DNA from: a virus
IMG/VR virus record: IMGVR_UViG_3300009088_000005
Coordinates: 1-30,775 of that record
Length of the DNA stretch: 30,775 bases
Direction: 5' to 3' (one strand)
Under the pieces are notes generated by a model. The model was not told the DNA's origin and made no database searches. It saw only the letters and a program-made list of their open reading frames with translations. Positions 7,067 through 13,679 of this stretch are shown piece by piece. How positions within the stretch are numbered: the first letter of the stretch is position 1; each line of letters starts with the position of its first letter. Both the position numbers and the translations under genes were made by a program.

Positions 7067-8740
7067 GTGCCTTCTTTTCCGCTCCAATCAGCAGCCGCAG
7101 CGAGAATCCTCGAGCGGCTGGTCAGACGCAGAATCAGAAATGAGGTGTCACATCGCACTGCTGTGTCGCGGGAGAATGAGCTCCACACTGTCGCGGAGGA
7201 GTTCTTTCCAAAGTTTCGCGCTGTTGTTCGAGCGGCCTTTGCACGAGGACGTTTTGCGGTGGATCATGCTGCACTTCGCAAAGCCACCACGATACATGAC
7301 GCGCAGGTGGCGATATCTCCTGCTGCGTTTGCGACACAACGATACTTACAGCGTGAGTTGCCGAAGTTGTTGCTCAACCTGGTGAAAGCTGGCGGGAACG
7401 CTGGGTTGAAACGGCTCGGCTCAGTGCGCGGCCTTCGTGCTGCGGCTGATGATGATCTCTACTCGATGCGATTCGATGTGACGAATCCCGATGTTCTTGA
7501 ATGGATCAAGGAGCACACAGCCGAACTCATAGATGGGATTACAGAAACAACTCGACAGAATATTACCGATGCGATTGTGGCAGCGTTTGAAAGTGGGACT
7601 TTGCGTGAAGCCTATGATGACATTCTTGAATTGGTTGGAGACGAAAGCCGCGCCGAGTTGATCACTCGCACTGAGTGCATGATGGCAGCGAATGAGGGGC
7701 AACGCGAATCGTGGTCGCAAGCCGAAGAGGCGGGTCTGCTGACGGGGGATGAGAAACGAGTCTGGATCGCGACGGATGACGCTTGTCCTAAATGTGAAGA
7801 ATTAGACGGACAGGAAGCGGATCTCGATGGAGTGTATCTCGGTGATGGTGAAAATGGTCCGCCCCTCCATCCGAACTCAATTGTCGCTGGTGTTTTGGTT
7901 GAGGGTAACACGATTGCGGCCACACGGATGTTATATGCGGGACAAGTCAGGGAAATCGTAATGATCAGCGGTCGAACGTTGACCATCACACCGCACCACT
8001 CGGTAGCAACCCTTCGAGGATTCATTCCTGCTCACGATGTCGAGAAAGGCGAGTATTTGTTCTCTTACAATGAGCGGATCGAACGTAGTGACCCATCTGC
8101 CGAGTCCTTTTATCCTGCGGTGTCTGTTTTCTTTTCTCCACAAGAGAATCAGGACGGACCAACCACTATCGAGCAGGTCTTTCATTCGTTGAAACTCACT
8201 GGGAAACTTGTCGTTGCCGAGCGGTTTGGCGACGAGTTCCACGGCGACGCGGCGTATGGGAATGGCGATATCGACATTGTATATGCCGATGTCGAATTGG
8301 GGAATCGCGTCGAGGCCACAGTTGAGGATCAGCGCGAGGGTCTCGTGCTCGAATCCTCCGACCTTCTTGTTTCTGGATTGCGCAACGCGCTCCTTGTGCA
8401 ACTGGCTGCTCGATTGACCAAGCCTGCCAGCGTTATAGGCTTGCGGCCCGTCACGCAGCCAACGAAGACGTCCCGCATCGGATATACCGCGTATCTCGAT
8501 GCCGTGCTGTTCGAAATGGCTCGTCATTTTAACGCGAGAGATGCCAGCTTCTGCCGCGAGCTTGTAGAGCGGCTCGCCGGCTTTATAACGCAAGACGAAG
8601 TGATCGAAGTTCGGAATCGGGACTATTTTGAACATGTCTATGATCTTAACACGATTAGCGGGGTTATTGTCGCGAACGGTTTCATAATTTCGAACTGTCG
8701 CTGTACTGAAGGTATCGTGGCCGGACCGCCAGAGGACTGA
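7067..8740 (+). CDS. MuF-like minor head protein interrupted by an intein
   Basis: The 557-residue precursor comprises a MuF/SPP1 gp7-like head morphogenesis protein (residues 1-270 and 544-557) and a 273-residue intein (271-543). The extein has the helical portal-associated N-terminus, TRTECMMAANEGQRESW near residue 205, and the metal-site-like C-terminus: C240PKC243, then HPN at 268-270 and CRC after the intein. Ligation would give the family hallmark HPNCRC and a 284-residue mature protein, a normal MuF length. MuF proteins sit at the portal vertex inside the head and aid assembly or are ejected. The GTG start at 7067 has AGGAGG 8 bases upstream and touches the previous stop. The whole intein is overlapped by an antisense gene (7931-8635). 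Confidence 0.85.
   Translation: MPSFPLQSAAAARILERLVRRRIRNEVSHRTAVSRENELHTVAEEFFPKFRAVVRAAFARGRFAVDHAALRKATTIHDAQVAISPAAFATQRYLQRELPKLLLNLVKAGGNAGLKRLGSVRGLRAAADDDLYSMRFDVTNPDVLEWIKEHTAELIDGITETTRQNITDAIVAAFESGTLREAYDDILELVGDESRAELITRTECMMAANEGQRESWSQAEEAGLLTGDEKRVWIATDDACPKCEELDGQEADLDGVYLGDGENGPPLHPNSIVAGVLVEGNTIAATRMLYAGQVREIVMISGRTLTITPHHSVATLRGFIPAHDVEKGEYLFSYNERIERSDPSAESFYPAVSVFFSPQENQDGPTTIEQVFHSLKLTGKLVVAERFGDEFHGDAAYGNGDIDIVYADVELGNRVEATVEDQREGLVLESSDLLVSGLRNALLVQLAARLTKPASVIGLRPVTQPTKTSRIGYTAYLDAVLFEMARHFNARDASFCRELVERLAGFITQDEVIEVRNRDYFEHVYDLNTISGVIVANGFIISNCRCTEGIVAGPPED
7877..8695 (+). mobile_element. Intein (protein-splicing element) in the MuF gene
   Basis: The element begins with Ser271, directly after HPN, and ends with Asn543, directly before the +1 nucleophile Cys544 of CRC. 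Seen in order are block A (SIVAGVLVEGNTIAATR), the YAGQVREI strand, block B with the TxxH pair Thr308/His311 (LTITPHHSVAT), the central MuF-intein phrase FHGD (391-394) followed by GDIDIVYAD, block F (VYDLN at 524-528) and block G (ANGFIISN then C). Ser replaces the more common Cys at position 1, and Ser replaces the common penultimate His; both changes are known in active inteins. No LAGLIDADG or HNH domain is present in the sense frame. The expected product is an excised 273-residue intein. Confidence 0.85.
7931..8635 (-). CDS. Antisense homing-type endonuclease (HTH + Vsr-like)
   Basis: This 234-residue protein is read entirely from the strand opposite the intein. Residues 9-50 form a helix-turn-helix (LRYKAGEPLYKLAAEAGISR, then HGIEIRG), followed by SDAGRLRW. 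A nuclease-like core has Glu96/Glu98 (GGFEHETLALIL), Asp122 in QFDIGIYNVDIAIP, Glu133 in RVAVEL, and LLDSGWSVLIL. The C-terminal tail is AFLDIVSRNESSKGCYRVVR plus CDGQ. This order matches, from memory, a widespread phage family of free-standing HTH plus Vsr/PD-(D/E)XK-like nucleases considered to be homing endonucleases. The usual WH...H segment after the core Glu is absent here (VAKPLGNDKF), so activity is uncertain. No strong ribosome site or promoter is visible upstream of the ATG. Its codons align exactly with the sense codons (register codon-on-codon). Confidence 0.7.
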   Translation of the reverse strand: MFKIVPIPNFDHFVLRYKAGEPLYKLAAEAGISRVKMTSHFEQHGIEIRGISDAGRLRWLRDGPQAYNAGRLGQSSSQLHKERVAQSRNKKVGGFEHETLALILNCGLDAIPQFDIGIYNVDIAIPIRRVAVELVAKPLGNDKFPSEFQRMKDLLDSGWSVLILLWRKENRHRRIKGLGRWVTTFDPLIVREQILAFLDIVSRNESSKGCYRVVRCDGQRSTADHYDFPDLSRI

Positions 8741-8782
8741 TCGTGCTGAATCCCATCATTATCCAATAGGGATGTAAACTTA

Positions 8783-9652
8783 ATGTCACTTCTTCGAGCT
8801 GACGCACGTGCGATCCCGTTGTGTGATGGTTGTGTGCAGACTGTTGTAACGAGTCCTCCGTATTGGGGGCTTAGAGACTATGAACTTGGTGCGGCAGGAA
8901 TTGGAATGGAGCCGACATTAGAGGTATATGTCGCTGCATTGGTTAATGCTTTTCGTGAGATCTGGCGAGTGCTCCGTGATGATGGAACTGTGTGGGTGAA
9001 TCTCGGTGATTGTTATGCAACTTGTATTGACAAAGTTGGCAAGTTGAAGCCTAAAAATTTAGTTGGTCTGCCTTGGCGCGTTGCCCTCGCGTTACAAACT
9101 GATGGCTGGTATCTTCGTTCCGACATTATTTGGGCGAAACTTACATGTATGCCGGAGCCAGTCACGGATCGGCCGACGAAGAGTCATGAGTATATATTCT
9201 TAATGGCGAAGTCTGAACGGTATTACTACGATGGCGATGCGATTGCCGAAACAACGACAGAAACAAGTGGCTGGTCGAGACAGCGGATGCGTGGTTTAAA
9301 CACATGGGAATACAACAATACAGCCGCGCGAATTGCCGCAACAGGACAGAGAGTTGAATCCAGTACATTTGGTACATTTGGAAAGCGCAACAAGCGCAGT
9401 GTTTGGACGATCAATACTGAGTTCAACCGTGGCGCGCACTTCGCAGTTTTTCCCGAGGCGCTCGTTGAACCGTGCATTCTCGCTGGCGCTCCGGTTGGCG
9501 GCCTCGTGTTCGATCCCTTTATCGGCTCTGGTACGGTGGGCGCAGTTGCCGAACGTCTCAGTCGTCGATGGGTCGGCATCGACCTGAGTTATCAGGATCT
9601 TGCTATTGAGCGTACAGCGCAACGCGGTTTTATGTTTGATACAGCTGTTTAG
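8783..9652 (+). CDS. DNA methyltransferase (N4-cytosine/N6-adenine, beta-class order)
   Basis: This 289-residue protein transfers a methyl group from S-adenosylmethionine to an exocyclic amine of DNA. The catalytic motif IV is TSPPYWGLRDY (Ser24-Pro-Pro-Tyr-Trp), and the SAM-binding motif I is DPFIGSGTVG starting at Asp244, followed by GIDLS. Catalytic motif before SAM motif is the beta-class permutation; SPPY rather than DPPY leans towards N4-cytosine, although this family also contains adenine enzymes. The phrases LVGLPWRVALALQTDGWYLR and DRPTKSHEYIFLMAKS are typical of phage and host versions. No restriction enzyme is adjacent, so it is an orphan methylase, perhaps protecting phage DNA. 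It stands between MuF and capsid protease, an unusual position in the head module. Confidence 0.88.
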   Translation: MSLLRADARAIPLCDGCVQTVVTSPPYWGLRDYELGAAGIGMEPTLEVYVAALVNAFREIWRVLRDDGTVWVNLGDCYATCIDKVGKLKPKNLVGLPWRVALALQTDGWYLRSDIIWAKLTCMPEPVTDRPTKSHEYIFLMAKSERYYYDGDAIAETTTETSGWSRQRMRGLNTWEYNNTAARIAATGQRVESSTFGTFGKRNKRSVWTINTEFNRGAHFAVFPEALVEPCILAGAPVGGLVFDPFIGSGTVGAVAERLSRRWVGIDLSYQDLAIERTAQRGFMFDTAV

Positions 9653-9663
9653 TTGTGTGAGAT

Positions 9664-9924
9664 ATGACCTTAAATCCAGTTATCATTCAGTCGCTCATCG
9701 TGCGGGTGAAGTCACTCATTACGACGTTGGCGTTGGTCTCAACAATTATCATCACGCACCTCGGTCTAATCCATCTTTCTGATACCTGGAAGGATTTTAT
9801 CCAGTTAGTGTGTCTCATCCTCATTGGGCTGAGTAATTCGCCAGTCGGGAAGTTTGTGGAGCCGCGTGTTGATATTCGGCGAAGGAGTGATAGTGAGCTT
9901 TCCCACGTTCCTGATAGCCACTAA
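9664..9924 (+). CDS. Small membrane protein, possibly holin-like
   Basis: This 86-residue protein has one long or two short membrane segments (LITTLALVSTIIITHLGLI, then FIQLVCLILIGLSNSPVG) separated by a polar turn. A charged C-terminus follows (VDIRRRSDSELS). This topology resembles small phage holins and membrane-anchored accessory proteins, but holins seldom sit in the head module and no lysin is adjacent, so I leave the role open. The ATG at 9664 follows the methyltransferase stop by 11 bases. Its 3' end overlaps the next small membrane gene by 32 bases. Together the two may form a paired membrane system such as holin and antiholin. Confidence 0.55.
   Translation: MTLNPVIIQSLIVRVKSLITTLALVSTIIITHLGLIHLSDTWKDFIQLVCLILIGLSNSPVGKFVEPRVDIRRRSDSELSHVPDSH
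9881..9887 (+). promoter_or_regulatory. Ribosome binding site for the GTG at 9893
   Basis: GAAGGAG lies 5 bases before GTG 9893 inside the previous gene. It favours this start over the earlier in-frame TTG at 9854, which has no such site. Confidence 0.6.
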
Positions 9925-10114
9925 TGTCTGTCTCGGTGCCTTTTGTGTCTTCTTACTGGTGCAGCTTCGTGAGCAGATCGAATTTATCCAGCATCAAGTC
10001 AGTGAATTTGATGTGCGATTCACGACTGGGTTGCGAGAACTGGAGATGCAACTCACGGCCGGATTAGATCAGATCAACGCCGAAATGCATACGATGCCGA
10101 AAGGAGACGCCTAA
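9893..10114 (+). CDS. Small membrane-anchored coiled-coil protein
   Basis: This 73-residue protein has an N-terminal membrane segment (FLIATNVCLGAFCVFLLVQL) and then an amphipathic coiled-coil-like helix (REQIEFIQHQVSEFDVRF to QLTAGLDQINAEM). The topology suggests an N-in or N-out anchor with a soluble helical arm, as in small spanin-like or antiholin-like proteins, but there is no lipobox. I chose the GTG at 9893 because GAAGGAG sits 5 bases upstream; the longer frame from TTG 9854 lies in the upstream gene. Only one base separates its stop from the protease/scaffold ATG, suggesting co-translation with the head genes. Confidence 0.55.
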   Translation: MSFPTFLIATNVCLGAFCVFLLVQLREQIEFIQHQVSEFDVRFTTGLRELEMQLTAGLDQINAEMHTMPKGDA

Positions 10115-10115
10115 A

Positions 10116-12083
10116 ATGCTCTTTCATGTGCTGGCGAACTCCATTGGACGAACTCGTTTTCAGGTGTTCAATGGACGTGGACATCTAGTCGTGCCGGTTG
10201 TGGCGCTGGTCGAAGGCGTGATCCATGCCGTGAATGCTACTGTCCCAGAATTTGTGAGTGCGGAAGCGCTCGCCATTATGCCGCAGGCGTGGAATGGCCG
10301 ACCGTTGGTGCTGGGCCATCCGATGCGTGACGGGAAACAGATCTCCGCGAACGATGCGACGGTGCTTGAGAAGCAAAGCTTCGGCACGATTTTCAACGCA
10401 CGGGTGGAGAACAAACGCCTGTTAATGGACGCCTACATCGATCCGTTGAAGGCTGAACAGGTTGGTGGAAAGAAGATGCTGGAGGCCTTACAACACGGTG
10501 AGATGGTGGAAGTCTCCGTGGGGGCTTTTGTCACAACACTGTCTGAACCTGGCGAATATAAGGGCAAGAAGTTCGAAGCGAAGTGGCAGACGATTGCACC
10601 TGATCACCTTGCCTTTCTGCCTGACGGACGCGGCGCGTGCAGTATCGATATGGGGTGCGGTGTCCCGCGTGCAGCGGTAGCACGGGACTCGACGTTTCGC
10701 GCACTTCTCCAAGGCGTGCCACCTCGTGTGTTGGCTGGTGGTGGGGATCATCCCTTTACCTATTGCATGGAGACGATTGTTCCGGCGATTGAAGAGAAGC
10801 ACGGGGCAATTGATGATCCGAATGCCTTCTGTGGATTCTGGAAAGCGGAACGTGCCGCGCAACAATTTGAACAGCAGAAGAAAGGAGGACGGCCGATGGA
10901 CAAGCGCACGCTTCGTGCTCGTGTGAAATCATTGTTGGGGTTAAGAGCGTTAGATGATACGGCTAGTGAAGCGGCATCTGAAGAGGCGGCTGAACTGATT
11001 GGCTATAAGGCGATTCAATCACTCCTTGATAGTGTGGCGATGTGCCATGCGGAAGCCAGCATGTTGGTGAGCGATCTGATTGCGGATGAAGTGGAAAATC
11101 CAACTGAGACGCCAGAGGATGAAGACGCCGAAGAGGAGGTTGAAGCGGCACGACTTGAAGCGATCCAGATGCAGTGTTATACGATGACGAGTGCTCTGAG
11201 CAATGTGTTGTCCATGACGTACAAACTGCTCATGCCTGAGCCGATAGAAGCATCCGATCCGCGTTACATGGAGGCGCTGCGTGCTGCAGTGGGGGCACGG
11301 AACAGTGCGAAGGATTTGAAGACGTTGCAGAACGCGCATGATGCGACGCATGAGATGCACGGACATACCGTTGCGCTGGGTGCTGAGTGCAATGGGATGA
11401 AACTCTTGGAGAGAGGACACGACTGTGGATGCCAAGGAGGCGAGACGATGACAAAGGAGCAACGCGCGGCCACGATCAAGGCGCTCGTGGAACACACAGA
11501 CAGCGGACTGATGACGGACGATACGAAGTGGCTGGAGCACATGCCTGACGCACGGCTCGAAGCGTTGGACGTGCAAGTGAAAGGCGGACTGCGCACGGCG
11601 GCGACGAAAGCGGAAGCTGAGAAAGTCATCAAGGACAAGCACACTGCGGACACGGCGCTCGCGGACCACGCGATGATGCTGAAGAAGAAGGGTGATGCGA
11701 AGGACGGTGCGAAAGATGGTGGAGATGATGGGATGAAGGGAGCAGAAGCGAAGCCACTCACGGAAGAGGATTTTTTGAAGCTGGCGCCCCCCTCGCTCAA
11801 GGCGCTTATCGAACGGACACAGGCGCGGGATGCCGCGCGGAAGATCGACCTCATTGAGAAACTGAAGACCGCACAAAGTGCCTACACCGAGAAGGAGCTC
11901 GCCGAGCAGTCGTTGGATGTGTTAGAGCGCCTCGCGCTCGTGGCGAAGCTGGATCTGCCGCAGGCTGATTTTAGTGGACGGGGTATGCCGCGTGCGGCGG
12001 CGAGTGAACCCGACGTGTTCTCGCATCCGCCGAATCCGTACAGTGATGAGGCGTTGAAAGCGTATCGGGCGAAGACGAACTGA
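10116..12083 (+). CDS. Capsid maturation protease fused to scaffold
   Basis: This 655-residue protein combines a DUF2213-like prohead protease (about residues 1-190) with a scaffold region. Protease phrases are WNGRPLVLGHPM (His68), GEMVEVSVGAF (Ser134) and PDHLAFLPDGRGACS (His164), which fit a His-Ser-His catalytic triad like other prohead proteases. Residues about 210-250 contain FTYCMETIVP and DPNAFCGFW, a phage motif of unknown role. The rest is acidic and helical, as expected for scaffold that fills the prohead and is then degraded. Two internal in-frame ATGs, at codons 261 and 445, each follow a near-perfect ribosome site, so shorter scaffold products are likely. It precedes the decoration and capsid genes, the usual order. 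Confidence 0.82.
   Translation: MLFHVLANSIGRTRFQVFNGRGHLVVPVVALVEGVIHAVNATVPEFVSAEALAIMPQAWNGRPLVLGHPMRDGKQISANDATVLEKQSFGTIFNARVENKRLLMDAYIDPLKAEQVGGKKMLEALQHGEMVEVSVGAFVTTLSEPGEYKGKKFEAKWQTIAPDHLAFLPDGRGACSIDMGCGVPRAAVARDSTFRALLQGVPPRVLAGGGDHPFTYCMETIVPAIEEKHGAIDDPNAFCGFWKAERAAQQFEQQKKGGRPMDKRTLRARVKSLLGLRALDDTASEAASEEAAELIGYKAIQSLLDSVAMCHAEASMLVSDLIADEVENPTETPEDEDAEEEVEAARLEAIQMQCYTMTSALSNVLSMTYKLLMPEPIEASDPRYMEALRAAVGARNSAKDLKTLQNAHDATHEMHGHTVALGAECNGMKLLERGHDCGCQGGETMTKEQRAATIKALVEHTDSGLMTDDTKWLEHMPDARLEALDVQVKGGLRTAATKAEAEKVIKDKHTADTALADHAMMLKKKGDAKDGAKDGGDDGMKGAEAKPLTEEDFLKLAPPSLKALIERTQARDAARKIDLIEKLKTAQSAYTEKELAEQSLDVLERLALVAKLDLPQADFSGRGMPRAAASEPDVFSHPPNPYSDEALKAYRAKTN
10881..10888 (+). 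promoter_or_regulatory. Internal ribosome site for a nested scaffold (start 10896)
   Basis: AAAGGAGG lies 7 bases before the in-frame ATG at 10896 (codon 261). Initiation there would give a 395-residue protein lacking the protease, like the nested scaffold Nu3 inside lambda gene C. Confidence 0.7.
10896..12083 (+). CDS. Nested scaffold product (in-frame internal start)
   Basis: This 395-residue product would begin MDKRTLRARVKSLLGL and contain only the acidic helical scaffold part of the fusion. Support comes from the strong ribosome site at 10881-10888, placed just where the protease-linked segment ends. Phages often make a protease-scaffold fusion and a separate, more abundant scaffold from one gene; lambda C/Nu3 is the classic case. 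The segment includes acidic stretches (EEVEAARLEAIQMQCY) and a helical C-terminus. It would co-assemble with the full-length fusion inside the prohead, bringing in limited protease. Independent expression is inferred, not shown. Confidence 0.6.
   Translation: MDKRTLRARVKSLLGLRALDDTASEAASEEAAELIGYKAIQSLLDSVAMCHAEASMLVSDLIADEVENPTETPEDEDAEEEVEAARLEAIQMQCYTMTSALSNVLSMTYKLLMPEPIEASDPRYMEALRAAVGARNSAKDLKTLQNAHDATHEMHGHTVALGAECNGMKLLERGHDCGCQGGETMTKEQRAATIKALVEHTDSGLMTDDTKWLEHMPDARLEALDVQVKGGLRTAATKAEAEKVIKDKHTADTALADHAMMLKKKGDAKDGAKDGGDDGMKGAEAKPLTEEDFLKLAPPSLKALIERTQARDAARKIDLIEKLKTAQSAYTEKELAEQSLDVLERLALVAKLDLPQADFSGRGMPRAAASEPDVFSHPPNPYSDEALKAYRAKTN
11434..11440 (+). promoter_or_regulatory. Second internal ribosome site (start 11448)
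   Basis: AAGGAGG lies 7 bases before the in-frame ATG at 11448 (codon 445), preceding MTKEQRAATIKALVEHTDSG. A 211-residue C-terminal product would result. Confidence 0.6.
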
Positions 12084-12097
12084 AGGGAGGAATCAAC

Positions 12098-12538
12098 ATG
12101 GCTGTGACAGTACTCGCGCCAGGTACCATTTGGTTGGGTGGTCCGCGCACGGAAGAGAACACGCTTGCAGCGAGCGAATCTATTACCCCAGGGCATCTCG
12201 TGGAACGGTTCAACAGCACGGGTGTGTGGCGTCTGCGGAAGCATGCAACCGCAGCGGCGGCAACTGCCCAGATGGTCGCGACGGAGAAGTCGATGAGCAA
12301 CGGTAGTATCGCGGACACGTATGCCGCGAACGATCTGGTCGAGGCTTCGATTGGGGCAGGAGGCTCGTCATTCCTGATGTTCATTGCAAGTGGACAGAAC
12401 ATCGTCTTCGGACAGACGTTAGAGTCAGCTGGCGACGGCACACTGCGAGCTCTTGCGTCCGGTGTGGCGTTGTTCTCGGCATTGGAGACCAAGGTGTCAG
12501 TTACAGTGTTGACGCGCATTCGCGTCGAAGTCGTCTGA
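12098..12538 (+). CDS. Probable capsid decoration (cement) protein
   Basis: This 146-residue protein lies between scaffold and major capsid, the usual place of decoration proteins that clamp the expanded shell. It starts with a beta segment (VTVLAPGTIWLGGP), then has the phrase ITPGHLVERFNSTGVWRL. Its C-terminal half carries GQNIVFGQTLESAGDGTLRA, which resembles the strand-turn pattern of small beta-barrel cement proteins whose residues describe added-value-like G-x-x-L turns. It ends in ALETKVSVTVLTRIRVEVV. A ribosome site (GGGAGG) stands before the ATG. There is no signal peptide or enzyme motif. The assignment rests mainly on position, size and beta character; it could instead be a minor capsid protein. 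Confidence 0.65.
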   Translation: MAVTVLAPGTIWLGGPRTEENTLAASESITPGHLVERFNSTGVWRLRKHATAAAATAQMVATEKSMSNGSIADTYAANDLVEASIGAGGSSFLMFIASGQNIVFGQTLESAGDGTLRALASGVALFSALETKVSVTVLTRIRVEVV

Positions 12539-12551
12539 AAGGAGGGATGAG

Positions 12552-13598
12552 ATGTTCGAGAACATGCGATTTACGGCCAGCAATGGGAAGAGTCCGATTG
12601 CCGGCGCACTGTTGCGCAGTCTCGCTGAAAGTGGCGAGTTGTCGATTCCAGGGTTGCGTGCTCTGTCACCGTTGAGTGACAAGGCACAGGTCATAGTCGA
12701 TAAAGCGGTGGTCGAGGTGGGGCTTGAGCGGCTCGTCTTCGCTGCCGATCTGATGGCGGAAGGACTCACCTACAGTCTGCCTGACCCGTTGAGTGTGACG
12801 CAGCTTGAATGGGACACCGAGAACAAGGTTGGAACCGCGCAGCGGACGATGTCGCCATCGGCGCGTGGAGAGAATCAACTCTCCGACCGGTCGCACAACC
12901 GTTTGCCGATCTACCTCACAACGGACGATTTCAGCATCGGGATTCGTACGCTGAAGATGTCTGAGCGTGTGGGACAGCCTCTCGATACGTCTCTTATCAA
13001 ACAGGCGACGCGCCGTGTGAACGAGAGTATCGAGGATGCCGCGGTCAACGGGGCGACGACCCTCGATGGGCAGGCGTTGGTGGTTGGTGGTTATGGGGCG
13101 CCGGGTCTGCTCAATGCGCCGAATGCCAATTCGAACACGTTGAGTGTCGATTGGACGGCGGCGAACATCGTGGGCACGACGGGGCCGGCGATATTGAACG
13201 ACGTGCTGGCGATGATCGGCAAGGAGCAAGCGGATAAGAAGTTTGGCCCTTACAATCTTTACGTCGGTACGCTCGCTGGGAACACGATCGAGGGTGACTT
13301 CAAGACGAACACGACAGATACCATCCGTGAGCGTTTGCAGCGGATCACAGCTGGTGGCCGAATGTTGCAGATTCGTGTCGCGGATCGGATGCCTGGTGCG
13401 GCGACGGGCACGCAGTGCGCGCTTGTGCAGATGACATCTGACGTTGTAGAGATTGTCAACGGGCAACCGCCAACGGTGATTCCGTGGACCTCGCTCGATG
13501 GGTTCACGTTGTATTGGCTGATCATGGCAATTCAGGTACCGCGTGTGCGCAGTGACTACGACGGAAACAGCGGAGTGTGCATTGGTACGAAGTCATAG
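12552..13598 (+). CDS. Major capsid protein, HK97 fold
   Basis: This 348-residue protein is the likely shell subunit. Its size, its place after scaffold and decoration genes, and its strong ribosome site (AAAGGAGG before the ATG at 12552) fit the most expressed virion gene. Features consistent with an HK97 fold are an N-terminal arm, a helix-rich spine (LIKQATRRVNESIEDAAVNG near residue 150) and a beta P-domain ending in VIPWTSLDGFTLYWLIMAI. The phrases LEWDTENKVGTAQRTM and IYLTTDDFSIGIRTL resemble encapsulin-like capsid proteins. The long N-terminal region (residues 1-70) may be a delta domain or arm, because this gene follows a separate scaffold. About 80 bases without a gene follow it. Confidence 0.8.
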   Translation: MFENMRFTASNGKSPIAGALLRSLAESGELSIPGLRALSPLSDKAQVIVDKAVVEVGLERLVFAADLMAEGLTYSLPDPLSVTQLEWDTENKVGTAQRTMSPSARGENQLSDRSHNRLPIYLTTDDFSIGIRTLKMSERVGQPLDTSLIKQATRRVNESIEDAAVNGATTLDGQALVVGGYGAPGLLNAPNANSNTLSVDWTAANIVGTTGPAILNDVLAMIGKEQADKKFGPYNLYVGTLAGNTIEGDFKTNTTDTIRERLQRITAGGRMLQIRVADRMPGAATGTQCALVQMTSDVVEIVNGQPPTVIPWTSLDGFTLYWLIMAIQVPRVRSDYDGNSGVCIGTKS

Positions 13599-13679
13599 AA
13601 CATTCTCGGCTCCCTGGCAAGGGCGTAAGCGAGGGATCGGCAGTGAACTCGGGCCGGGACGACTTCGCAGGAGTGGGTC

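Noticed and set aside
11019-11876. Long antisense frame (285 residues) opposite the scaffold region
   Set aside because: Codon-aligned shadow of an acidic helical gene; its composition (Arg, His, Leu) shows no domain pattern.
12666-13466. Long antisense frame (266 residues) opposite the major capsid gene
   Set aside because: It is codon-aligned with the capsid gene, rich in Arg and His, and shows no recognisable domain. It is a shadow caused by codon use, unlike the nuclease-like frame in the intein.
13599-13679. Possible terminator after the capsid gene
   Set aside because: Only an imperfect inverted repeat (TCCCT...AGGGA) with no T-run; no convincing stem-loop.
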